In this document: one piece after another, positions 24,401 to 31,656 of the stretch
How the letters are laid out: each line of letters begins with the position of its first letter
Position numbering within the stretch: position 1 is the first letter of the stretch
Assembly (NCBI RefSeq): GCF_016863635.1
Contig: NZ_BOPG01000076.1
Location: forward strand, 62,001-126,000
Source of the DNA: Virgisporangium aurantiacum
Lineage (GTDB): Bacteria > Actinomycetota > Actinomycetes > Mycobacteriales > Micromonosporaceae
Direction: 5' to 3'
DNA: 64,000 nt
The notes under the pieces: generated by a model
What the model saw: only the letters and a program-made list of their open reading frames with translations
Told to the model about the DNA's origin: nothing
Databases searched by the model: none
Position numbers and translations under genes: made by a program

Positions 24401-25465
24401 GTGATTGACATTCTCGACCGGGTGACGGCGCGTTGCCAGCGGGCCGTCGACGACGGCGGATACCTCGGTATCCAGGTCTACGCCGCGCTCGACGGCCGGC
24501 CGATGGTCGATCTCGCCGTGGGGCACCGGGATCCGGTCCGCCCGCTGACCGCGGACGACCCGCTGCCGTGGGTGTGCGGGGCGAAGGCGTTCGGGTCGAT
24601 CGCCGTCGGGCAGCTCGTCGACCAGGGGCTGCTGGACCCGTGGACCGCGGTCGCCGACGTCGTGCCCGAGTACGCGGCCGGCGGCAAGGCGGGCGTCACC
24701 GTCGCGCAGCTGATGTCCCACTCGGTGCCCATCGCCGACCCATCGCCGACGCTGCCGCTGATGTCCGACGACGAGGCCCTCGCCGAGGTGTGCCGGACCC
24801 CCCTCACCGCGCCGGCGGGCACCCGGGCCCGGTACAGCGGGTTCGCGTCGTGGGTGGTCGTCGCCGAACTCGTGCGCCGCCTGTCCGGCCGCACCTACGA
24901 AGACTACGTGGAGGAGCAGATCCTCGACCCGTTGCGGCTGGACCGCACCGTGTTCGGCCGTCGCCGCGCCGATCGGCAGGGCGGACCGCCGTTCGGGGTG
25001 CTGTACGAGGTGGTCGACGGTCACTTCGTCCCCTCGTCCCGCCTGGCACCGTCCGCCATGGCTCCGCACCTGCCGGGGACCGGCGCGCACGGCACCGCGG
25101 CCGAACTCGCCCGGGTGTACGGCTGCGTGGCCACCGGACGGTGGGGCGAGCGTCGCCTGCTCTCGGCGGAGGCCGTGACCGCGATCGCCCGCCCGTACCG
25201 GGCCGGGCTGCCCGATCCGACGTTCGGCGGGCTCGACCTGCGGTGGGGACTCGGCGTCTGCATCGACGGTGTGCTGTTCGGCGCGCCACCGACCGCCTGC
25301 GTCGTCGGCCAGATCGGTTACAACTGCTCCCTTGTCCTGGCCGACCTCACGGTCGGGCTGGTGGTCGCGTTCCTGACCAGCAGCGTCTACGCGGGCACGG
25401 GTCGCGACCGGGTGGAGAAGCGGCTGGTCCGTGACCTGTACGACATGGCCGCGGCGGAACGGTGA
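24401..25465 (+). CDS. Serine-beta-lactamase-fold protein with Cys replacing the catalytic Ser (CxxK)
   Basis: This 354-residue protein follows the class C beta-lactamase/DD-peptidase/esterase fold. Where the family has Ser-x-x-Lys it reads WVCGAKAFGSIA, so Cys59-Gly-Ala-Lys62. The second motif reads ARYSGFASWVV (Tyr kept, Asn replaced by Gly) and the third is replaced by GQIGYNCSL. The next gene starts within its stop codon (GTGA overlap), coupling it to a thioesterase that also has Cys in the nucleophile position. This fold serves as acyltransferase or offloading enzyme in several natural-product pathways (for example LovD or PBP-type thioesterases). A Cys nucleophile would favour transfer to amines or trans-thioesterification. 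No signal peptide: it works in the cytoplasm. Confidence 0.82.
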   Translation: MIDILDRVTARCQRAVDDGGYLGIQVYAALDGRPMVDLAVGHRDPVRPLTADDPLPWVCGAKAFGSIAVGQLVDQGLLDPWTAVADVVPEYAAGGKAGVTVAQLMSHSVPIADPSPTLPLMSDDEALAEVCRTPLTAPAGTRARYSGFASWVVVAELVRRLSGRTYEDYVEEQILDPLRLDRTVFGRRRADRQGGPPFGVLYEVVDGHFVPSSRLAPSAMAPHLPGTGAHGTAAELARVYGCVATGRWGERRLLSAEAVTAIARPYRAGLPDPTFGGLDLRWGLGVCIDGVLFGAPPTACVVGQIGYNCSLVLADLTVGLVVAFLTSSVYAGTGRDRVEKRLVRDLYDMAAAER

Positions 25466-26241
25466 CCCCGCCCGGCGGTCGGGGGCTGGTCCGCTGGCCG
25501 GCGCCGGCGCCGCGGGTGCGGTTGCTGTGCGTTCCGCACGCCGGCGCCGGTGCGGCGCTGTTCGTCTCCTGGCCGTCCCGCCTGCCCGCGTGGATCGAGG
25601 TCGTCGGCGTGCGCCTGCCCGGGCGGGAGAGCCGGCGCCGGGAGCCGCCGCTGACCTCGCTGGACGCGATGGCCGACGACGTGCTCGAACGGCTCGGGGA
25701 ACTCGGGGACGACCTGCCGGTCGCCGTGTACGGGCACTGCTCGGGTGCGCTGGCGGCGCTGCGGATCACCGAACGGCTGGTGCGCCTCGGCTGCCGGCCC
25801 GTTCCGCGGCTGTTCGTGTCGAGCGCGCCCAGCCCGAGCCGTCCCGGCATCGGCGAGCCGGTGCACCTGCTCAGCCGGTCGCACCTGATCCGCTACCTCG
25901 ACGACGCCGGTGCGGGCCGGTTCGGCGACGCCGACGTCGACGAGGTGTTCCGGCTCACCGAACCAGCCATCCGGGCCGACTTCCAGGCGTTCGAGACGGC
26001 GGTGCCGCTACCGGTGTCGGCGCTGCCCGTGCCGATCACCGTGTTCCGGGCGCGCCACGACCGGGTCGTCTCGGAGGCGAGCAGCCACGACTGGGCCGGG
26101 CGGACCAGCCGGGGGGTGACCCGGCGCGTGCTGCCTGGACGGCACTTCCTGCTGGACACCGCCACGGCCGACGTCCTCGCGGGCATCCGCGTCGACCTGA
26201 CCGACGACCTGACCGACGACCTCGCCGACGGCGCGTGGTGA
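25462..26241 (+). CDS. Type II thioesterase with Cys in the nucleophile position
   Basis: This 259-residue alpha/beta hydrolase is of the NRPS/PKS type II thioesterase group: LLCVPHAGAGAALF at the N-terminus, GHCSGALAALRI for the nucleophile elbow, FRARHDRVV for the Asp and LPGRHFLLD for the His. In the GxSxG pattern the central residue is Cys93, followed by Ser94. Type II thioesterases free carrier proteins of wrong or stalled acyl groups; a Cys active site can also favour acyl transfer. The gene is coupled by a GTGA overlap to the CxxK protein and precedes a convergent ATP-grasp-like gene by 21 nt. The C-terminus has a short Asp/Leu/Thr repeat. Confidence 0.9.
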   Translation: MTPPGGRGLVRWPAPAPRVRLLCVPHAGAGAALFVSWPSRLPAWIEVVGVRLPGRESRRREPPLTSLDAMADDVLERLGELGDDLPVAVYGHCSGALAALRITERLVRLGCRPVPRLFVSSAPSPSRPGIGEPVHLLSRSHLIRYLDDAGAGRFGDADVDEVFRLTEPAIRADFQAFETAVPLPVSALPVPITVFRARHDRVVSEASSHDWAGRTSRGVTRRVLPGRHFLLDTATADVLAGIRVDLTDDLTDDLADGAW

Positions 26242-26262
26242 CCGGCCCGCCGCCGCGCGGCG

Positions 26263-27627
26263 TCACCCCGACGGTGACCCGGAGTCCGGCGCGGCCGCGA
26301 CCGGCTCGAAGCAGCAGCCGAGGAGCGCGCCACCGAGGCCGAGCGACACGATCCCGGGCGCATCGGCCCGGGCGGCTCGGGCGACGAGCCCGGCGTACCC
26401 GCCGCCGATCACGTGCACGCCCAGGTTCACGGTGCGACGCACCGGACGGCGCGGCCAACCCTCGAGGAACGTCTCCGGCGCCGCCGCCACGTGGCGTTGG
26501 ACCACGTAGTCGGCGCGCAGGCCGCTCTCGACCGCCGCCGACCACTCCGCGTCGGTCGTCTGATTGCCCATGACGACTCCCGCGCCGCCCTGCAGCATCG
26601 CGGGTTTGAGGACCAGGTCGGCACGGTGCCGGCGGCAGTGGTCGACGGCCGGTACCGTGGTGCCGTCCTCGGTCGTGACGGCCGGCCGCAGCCGCCCGGT
26701 CCACGGCACCAGATCCGCGACGAGGGCCCGCTCCCGCTCGCTCAACCGGTCCCGGACCGACGGCTGCCACAGCAGCGCCAGCGCCGCCTTGCTGCCGCAC
26801 AGTTCGGCCGAGAACGGCGCCACGACCCGGATCCGGCCGCGCTCGTGCGCCCGCAGCAACGGCTCCACCAGGTCCCAACCGCCGGGGACGTCGACGTCCT
26901 CGATGACGAAGAACCGGTGCACGACGTCGACCGGGCGCCCGTCGAGCACCACGGCGTCGTCGACGTGGCGCAGCTCGTCGAGCCCGCACGCGATGACGTC
27001 CAGGCCCCGGTCGGCCAGCATCGCGGCGACGAGGTGGATGGTGCGTTTGGTCGGAGCCGCCCCGTCCGGCCAGTAGGCGAGCACGATCCGCGGGCGGTCC
27101 CCCGCACCGGCCCGCTCGCACGCGGCGCGCAGCACGGCCGCGAGCCGTGGCATCGGATCGACGTAGCCGAGCCCTTCCCGCGCGACGAACGCGCTCACCT
27201 CCGGCATGTGCAGCATCGCCCGGCACACCTCGCCGACGTCGGTGCCGCCGGTCGCGCTGGTGAGGTTCATCTCCAGGACCTGGAACCGGTCGCCGGTCCA
27301 GAACAGATCCGCCCGGCCGACCTCGAACCGGACGCCGTCCTCGGTCCGCAGCACGGCTTCCCGCTGCCGGGGCGACGCCCCGCACATGGCCGCGAAGCCG
27401 TCCAGGCCGGCACCGGTGCGCTCCGGAAGCGACCACAGCAGCGCGGTCAGCTCGGCCAGCGGACCGCGGATCAGGTCGCGCTGGGCGGCGGTCAGGAACA
27501 GTGGCCGGGTGAGGTAGCCCCGGTCCAACGCCCGCTCGATCCGCACGTGGGTCGACCACGTCGCCTGGGCGACCGACTCCGGCGCCTCGCCGGCCGCGGT
27601 CATGAACCGGGCGGTCAGCTCGTTCAT
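26263..27627 (-). CDS. ATP-grasp-like ligase (circularly permuted / glutathionylspermidine-synthase-like)
   Basis: The protein has 454 residues. LVLKPAMLQGGAGVVMGNQT, VVQRHVAAAPETFLEG and RRTVNLGVHVIGGGYAGLVARA resemble the ATP-grasp lysine/glycine-rich loop and the following metal-binding strands. VLEMNLTSATGGTD and ELCGSKAALALLW fit the pre-ATP-grasp half of the circularly permuted type. Such enzymes form amide bonds through acyl-phosphate intermediates. It starts 5 nt after the stop of the ectoine-synthase-like gene, which itself overlaps the adenylation-domain gene, so all three form one operon. With the second ATP-grasp at 30356 it may form peptide or amide bonds outside the carrier-protein line. 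The family call is moderate. Confidence 0.6.
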   Translation of the reverse strand: MNELTARFMTAAGEAPESVAQATWSTHVRIERALDRGYLTRPLFLTAAQRDLIRGPLAELTALLWSLPERTGAGLDGFAAMCGASPRQREAVLRTEDGVRFEVGRADLFWTGDRFQVLEMNLTSATGGTDVGEVCRAMLHMPEVSAFVAREGLGYVDPMPRLAAVLRAACERAGAGDRPRIVLAYWPDGAAPTKRTIHLVAAMLADRGLDVIACGLDELRHVDDAVVLDGRPVDVVHRFFVIEDVDVPGGWDLVEPLLRAHERGRIRVVAPFSAELCGSKAALALLWQPSVRDRLSERERALVADLVPWTGRLRPAVTTEDGTTVPAVDHCRRHRADLVLKPAMLQGGAGVVMGNQTTDAEWSAAVESGLRADYVVQRHVAAAPETFLEGWPRRPVRRTVNLGVHVIGGGYAGLVARAARADAPGIVSLGLGGALLGCCFEPVAAAPDSGSPSG

Positions 27628-27632
27628 CGCGC

Positions 27633-28010
27633 CTAGTAGCTCGATGCCCGGCCGGCGCTGAGCCGGTGCTGCTCCGACCCGTTCAGCGCGGGGTTGAACA
27701 CGCAGATCAGCCGCAGCCCGTGGGCGGAGCTCAGCAGATGCTCCTCGCCCCGGGCGGGCGCGTACAACGTGCCGGGACGGACCTCGAACCGACCGGCCGC
27801 CGATTCCACCGTGCCGGCGCCGCCGACGCAGAGGCACGCCTCCCAGTGGTTGTCGTACCGCAGCAGCGACCGGGTGTCCGCGAGCACCTCGGTCTCGGTC
27901 ACCGTGAAGCCCCACCCGTCGCGGGCGACCAGCAGCCGCCGGCTGATCCCGTTCCCCCAGTCGACCTCGTGCTCGGTGCCCCGCAGCGCGTCAAGCGTCC
28001 GTACCAGCAA
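27633..28010 (-). CDS. Ectoine synthase (EctC)-like cupin
   Basis: This 125-residue protein follows EctC closely: MLVRTLDALRGTEHEVDWGN, SRRLLVARDGWGFTVTET, LLRYDNHWEACLCVGGAGTVE, VRPGTLYAP and LRLICVFNPALNGSEQH occur in the EctC order. Glu57, Tyr83 and His91 match the positions of the iron ligands known for EctC. EctC closes N-gamma-acetyl-diaminobutyrate to ectoine by water loss. EctA and EctB are absent, and the gene lies between an adenylation domain (20-nt overlap) and an ATP-grasp-like ligase. So it probably closes a cyclic amidine in a cluster-made N-acyl diamino acid. The TTG start at 28010 has GAGGGG upstream. Confidence 0.9.
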   Translation of the reverse strand: MLVRTLDALRGTEHEVDWGNGISRRLLVARDGWGFTVTETEVLADTRSLLRYDNHWEACLCVGGAGTVESAAGRFEVRPGTLYAPARGEEHLLSSAHGLRLICVFNPALNGSEQHRLSAGRASSY

Positions 28011-29904
28011 CGTGCCCCTCCTGCACCCGCGCCGCCGCGGTCAGCTCGGTCTCCAACCTCGCGCGGTCCACCTTGCCGTTGCCCGTCAGCGGAAGCCGGG
28101 CGACCGGCCGCAGGCGGAGCCCGCGCGCCTGCGACGGCAGGCGGCGACGCAGGTCCGCCGCGACCGTGTCGGCGTCGTGGCCGGCGCGCAGCACGGCGAA
28201 GACCACCAGGTGCCGCTCCTCCGGCGGTCCGACGACGGCCGCCGAGGCCACCTCGATGCCGGCGCACCGCTGCGCGACCGCCTCGATCTCGCCCAGTTCG
28301 ATCCGTGCCCCGGCGAGCTTGACCTGCCGGTCCAGCCGGCCGATGAACGCGAAACTCCCGTCGACGCCGCGCCGGACCAGGTCGCCGGTCCGGTAGACGA
28401 TCCGTCCGGCGTCGGTGTACGGATCGGGTACGAAACGGGCCGCCGACTCCTCCGGCTGGAACAGGTAGCCTGCGCCGACCCCCTGGCCGCCGATCCACAG
28501 CTCGCCCGGCTCGCCGTCCGGCGTCGGGGTGCCGTCGTCGCCGACCACCCGCGCGTACGCGTACGGCAGCGGCACACCGATCGACGGAACCGCCGCCGCG
28601 CCGGGCGTCACGTGGCCGGCCGTCGCGATGACGGTGCACTCGGTCGGCCCGTACATGTTCAGCACCCGGTACGGAAGCGGCCCGGGCACCGGCCGCAACC
28701 GGTCGCCACCGACGGTGAGGAGGCGCAGCCGCAGGCTCCGCGGCGGGTCGAGGGTCATCACCATCTCGGCCAGCGGGGTGGCCAGGAACGTCGCGTCGAC
28801 GCGCGCCTCGCCGAGCCAGTCCAGCAGGGCCGGTGGGTCGAACCGCACGTGGGCGGGTGCCACCACGACCCGCGCCCCGGCCGTCCACGCCGGCCACACC
28901 TCCCAGATGCTGGCGTCGAACCCGACGCCGGCCAGCTGCCCCACCGTGGAGTCCGGCCCGAGGTCCAGCAGCCCGCGCCCCCACGCCGCGAGACAGGCCA
29001 GGGAGGTGCGCCGGATCGCGGCGCCCTTCGGCACGCCGGTGCTGCCCGAGGTGAACATCACGTACGCGATGGTCGGTACGGCGGGACGCGACGGCGGCGG
29101 AGGCTGCGACGTCGGGACGAGCAGCCGTTCCCACCGCAGGTACTCGGGGCCCGGCGCCAGCTGCCGCAGCCGGTCGGCGTCCGCGTCCGCCGTCGCTGCG
29201 ACGCTGATGACGAACCGGCACCGGGCCTGGCCGACCATCTGCGCCAGCCGGTGCGCCGGCTGGCGGCGGTCCAGCGGGACGAACGCCGCACCGGACCGCA
29301 GGACCGCGTACTGGCAGGCGAAGAACGCTGCGCCGGGCTCGCCGAGGATCCCCACCACGCCGCCCGGCTGAGCGCCGAACCGGCCGGCGAGCACGTCACC
29401 GAACCGGACGAGTTCGCCGTATGTCAGCGCGTCGGAGTCGTCCTCGATCGCGATGCTGTCGGGGCGGGCGGCCGCCGCGGCGGTGACGGCCGCCACGACG
29501 TCCACAGTGGACGGTTCGGGCTCCGCCGGCCGGTACCCGACCAGGTCGGCCAGCTCACCGACGAACCCGGTCCAGGCCCGCCAGAGGTCGTCGACCCCGG
29601 TGGACGCGTCGTGGGCGGTCAGCAGCACCTCCACCGACAGCGGTCCGGCCGACGCCACGGTGACCACGGCGCGGGCGCCCGCCACCACCGCACCGGTGGA
29701 CGGGGCGGGCGGCGGTGCGGGCGGCGTCGCCGCGTCACCGGTTACCCGGATGCCTCCGCCGACGACCCGGCTCAGCGCGGTGACCACCAGCCGCGCCGCC
29801 TCGGACGGATCCTCCCCCGCCGCGCGTCGGGTCGCGCGGACCAGGTCACGCGGCACCGGCAGCCGCAGCGCGGGACGGACCGCCGCGTCCGGTGCGATTG
29901 CCAT
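27991..29904 (-). CDS. Stand-alone NRPS adenylation enzyme
   Basis: This 637-residue protein has the adenylation core motifs in order: FTSGSTGVPKG (A3), GFDASIWEVW (A4), NMYGPTECT (A5), GELWIGGQGVGAGYL (A6), YRTGD (A7), GRLDRQVKLAGARIELGEIE (A8) and LPLTGNGKVDR (A10, with the catalytic Lys). About 130 residues before the core have no recognised domain; they may be a remnant or a protein-interaction part. The Asp of FDAS is kept, so an alpha-amino acid is expected; my hand reading of the pocket code (D-A-W-F-L-V-M-V-I) suggests a hydrophobic side chain, with low certainty. It should load one of the two free carrier proteins; the nearest diverges from it at 30058. ATG 29904 has GGAGAAAG upstream. 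Confidence 0.93.
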   Translation of the reverse strand: MAIAPDAAVRPALRLPVPRDLVRATRRAAGEDPSEAARLVVTALSRVVGGGIRVTGDAATPPAPPPAPSTGAVVAGARAVVTVASAGPLSVEVLLTAHDASTGVDDLWRAWTGFVGELADLVGYRPAEPEPSTVDVVAAVTAAAAARPDSIAIEDDSDALTYGELVRFGDVLAGRFGAQPGGVVGILGEPGAAFFACQYAVLRSGAAFVPLDRRQPAHRLAQMVGQARCRFVISVAATADADADRLRQLAPGPEYLRWERLLVPTSQPPPPSRPAVPTIAYVMFTSGSTGVPKGAAIRRTSLACLAAWGRGLLDLGPDSTVGQLAGVGFDASIWEVWPAWTAGARVVVAPAHVRFDPPALLDWLGEARVDATFLATPLAEMVMTLDPPRSLRLRLLTVGGDRLRPVPGPLPYRVLNMYGPTECTVIATAGHVTPGAAAVPSIGVPLPYAYARVVGDDGTPTPDGEPGELWIGGQGVGAGYLFQPEESAARFVPDPYTDAGRIVYRTGDLVRRGVDGSFAFIGRLDRQVKLAGARIELGEIEAVAQRCAGIEVASAAVVGPPEERHLVVFAVLRAGHDADTVAADLRRRLPSQARGLRLRPVARLPLTGNGKVDRARLETELTAAARVQEGHVAGTDA

Positions 29905-30057
29905 GGTGCTTTCTCCGCCCCCCGTAGCCCGGCCCGACAAGGCACCAGAATGGGTGGGCCGGGCCGGTGCCACCAGTAACTGCTTCGGGGGACGCCCGCA
30001 GATGTCCCAGTTCCGGGGACAACCGCCGCCGTGGCCCGCCGTGACACACTCCGCCGG

Positions 30058-30345
30058 GTGACGGATCTGCCCACGGGAGACCAGGAAACCGGTGCGGCGC
30101 CACGAGTGATGCGGCCCGGTGTCGAGGCGCTGGTGCGGGTCTGGCGGACCGTGCTCCGCGACGACTCGCTCGACGAGGTGACCGACTTCTTCGACGCCGG
30201 CGGCACGTCGCTGACCGCGGTACGGCTGCGTTCGCACATCCGGGTGGAGCTGCGTCGCGACCTCGACCTGCTGACGATCATCGACAACCCCACCCCACTC
30301 GGTCTGTCACCGCACCTGCACGACGCACCGGTGTGGGAAGCCTGA
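30058..30345 (+). CDS. Stand-alone peptidyl carrier protein
   Basis: This 95-residue protein has a carrier-domain core VEALVRVWRTVLRDDSLDEVTDFFDAGGTSLTAVRLRSHI; the Ser of GGTSL takes the phosphopantetheine arm. FF-x-x-GG-x-S-L is closer to NRPS carriers than is the first carrier at 281-499, so the adenylation enzyme encoded divergently next to it is the likely loader. Start: GTG 30058, after CACACT and nine bases, possibly another near-leaderless gene. An ATP-grasp gene follows after 10 nt. Confidence 0.88.
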   Translation: MTDLPTGDQETGAAPRVMRPGVEALVRVWRTVLRDDSLDEVTDFFDAGGTSLTAVRLRSHIRVELRRDLDLLTIIDNPTPLGLSPHLHDAPVWEA

Positions 30346-30355
30346 GGCCGCGGCG

Positions 30356-31606
30356 ATGCGGGACCGGCACGTGCTGCTCGTCGGCGACTGCGGTCAGCTC
30401 GCCACCGCGTTGTGGGCGGTCGGCGACGTGCGCACCAGCGTCCTGACGTATCCGCAGGCGCTGCCGCGGCTGGCGGGACCCGCCGAGCACGAGGCCGTCG
30501 TCTGCGTCCCGCACCGCTCGTCGGTGCGGGACTGGGTCGACGCCGCGGCCTGGTTGCACGGTCGCCGTGCGGTCACGGCGGTCGTGGCCGTGGAGGACGA
30601 CTTCTGCCCGCACCGGGCGGCGATCGGTGCCGAACTCGGCGTGCCGGCCGACTCCCCCGAGCTGATCCAGCGGGTCCTGCACAAGCCGACCCTCCGCGCC
30701 CACCTGGCGGCCGCCGGGGTGGACGACACGCCGTACCGGGTCGTGGCCGACGCCGCCGGGGTCGCCGCCTTCGGCGTGGACCACGGCTGGCCCGTCATCG
30801 TGAAACCGGCCACCGGCACCGGTAGCCACGGCGTGAGCGTGGTCGACTGCCCGGCGGACGCGGCCACCGCGATCCGGCGGTTGCGCTCCGACCGGCGGGT
30901 GGCCGCGCGGGAGGTCCTCGTGGAGCGGTACCACCGTGGCCCGCAGTTCAGTGTCGAGGCGTTCTCCGAGCGGGGCGAGCACGAGATCGTCGCGCTGACG
31001 CGCAAGTTCTCCGACCCACCGCACATGATCGCCGTCGGGCAGGCGTCGTCGGCCGCCCTCGGACCGGATGAGGAGGAGCGGATCCGCGCGTACGTGACGC
31101 TCGTCCTCGACCGCACGGGCGTGTCCGACGGTCCCAGCTTCACCGAGCTGGTGCTGACCGATCGCGGCCCCCGCGTGTTCGAGACGCACGTGCGGCTGCC
31201 CGGCGGCGGCGCCCGGGAGATGATCCTCGCCGCCACCGGGGTCGACCTGGCCGAGGCGTGGGCCCGTCAGCTCGTGGGCGAGCAGGTGCTGCCGGCGGTG
31301 CGGAAGCGCCTGCGGGAGGGCCGCCGGACGTTCTCCGCCGTCTGGTTCGCCTATCCCGACACCGACGGCGTTCTGCGCGCCGTTCGCGGTGTCAAACGCG
31401 CCCGCGCCGTGCCCGGTGTCCGTGAGCTCGGGGTCCTCGTCCACCGCGGTGACCGCGTCCGTCGCCGGCGCAGCACCCGGGACATGGGCGCGTGGGTCCG
31501 GACCGAGGACGCCGGTTGGGACGCCGCCGTCGCCGCGGCCCGTGCCGCGGCCGGCTGCCTGTCCTTCGACGTCAACGTGGCCTGGCGCGCACGCGAACTG
31601 GCATAG
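30356..31606 (+). CDS. ATP-grasp ligase (L-amino-acid-ligase-like)
   Basis: This 416-residue protein has an N-terminal Rossmann-like part (residues 1-100) and then the ATP-grasp fold: HKPTLRAHLAAAGV, WPVIVKPATGTGSHGVSVV (ATP-binding Lys and Gly loop), REVLVERYHRGPQFSVEAF (adenine-binding hinge), FTELVLTDRGPRVFETHVRLPGGG (Mg-binding Glu and Asn-equivalent region). This order is typical of the carboxylate-amine ligases that make dipeptides or amide-linked metabolites. It follows the carrier gene by 10 nt and is separated from the hydroxyacyl-CoA dehydrogenase fusion by a short tandem repeat. Substrates unknown. Confidence 0.88.
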   Translation: MRDRHVLLVGDCGQLATALWAVGDVRTSVLTYPQALPRLAGPAEHEAVVCVPHRSSVRDWVDAAAWLHGRRAVTAVVAVEDDFCPHRAAIGAELGVPADSPELIQRVLHKPTLRAHLAAAGVDDTPYRVVADAAGVAAFGVDHGWPVIVKPATGTGSHGVSVVDCPADAATAIRRLRSDRRVAAREVLVERYHRGPQFSVEAFSERGEHEIVALTRKFSDPPHMIAVGQASSAALGPDEEERIRAYVTLVLDRTGVSDGPSFTELVLTDRGPRVFETHVRLPGGGAREMILAATGVDLAEAWARQLVGEQVLPAVRKRLREGRRTFSAVWFAYPDTDGVLRAVRGVKRARAVPGVRELGVLVHRGDRVRRRRSTRDMGAWVRTEDAGWDAAVAAARAAAGCLSFDVNVAWRARELA

Positions 31607-31644
31607 CCGGCCACTGCCGGCCACTGCCGGCCACTGCCGGCCGG
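31607..31644. repeat. Short tandem repeat (10-bp unit CCGGCCACTG)
   Basis: Three full copies (31607-31636) plus a partial copy (31637-31644) fill nearly all of the gap between the ATP-grasp stop and the ribosome site of the next gene. The unit contains CCGG on the helical repeat, so copy-number change would alter spacing without touching coding sequence. Confidence 0.9.
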
Positions 31645-31656
31645 AAGGGAGACCAC

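Noticed and set aside
20266..28010. Ectoine or hydroxyectoine operon
   Set aside because: EctA and EctB are absent and the EctC- and EctD-like genes are 6.5 kb apart in operons with unrelated partners.
29984..30020. Imperfect direct repeat (TTCGGGGGAC / TTCCGGGGAC) between the adenylation and carrier genes
   Set aside because: Period of 27 bp and one mismatch do not fit a known regulator type, and G-rich matches are common at this base composition.
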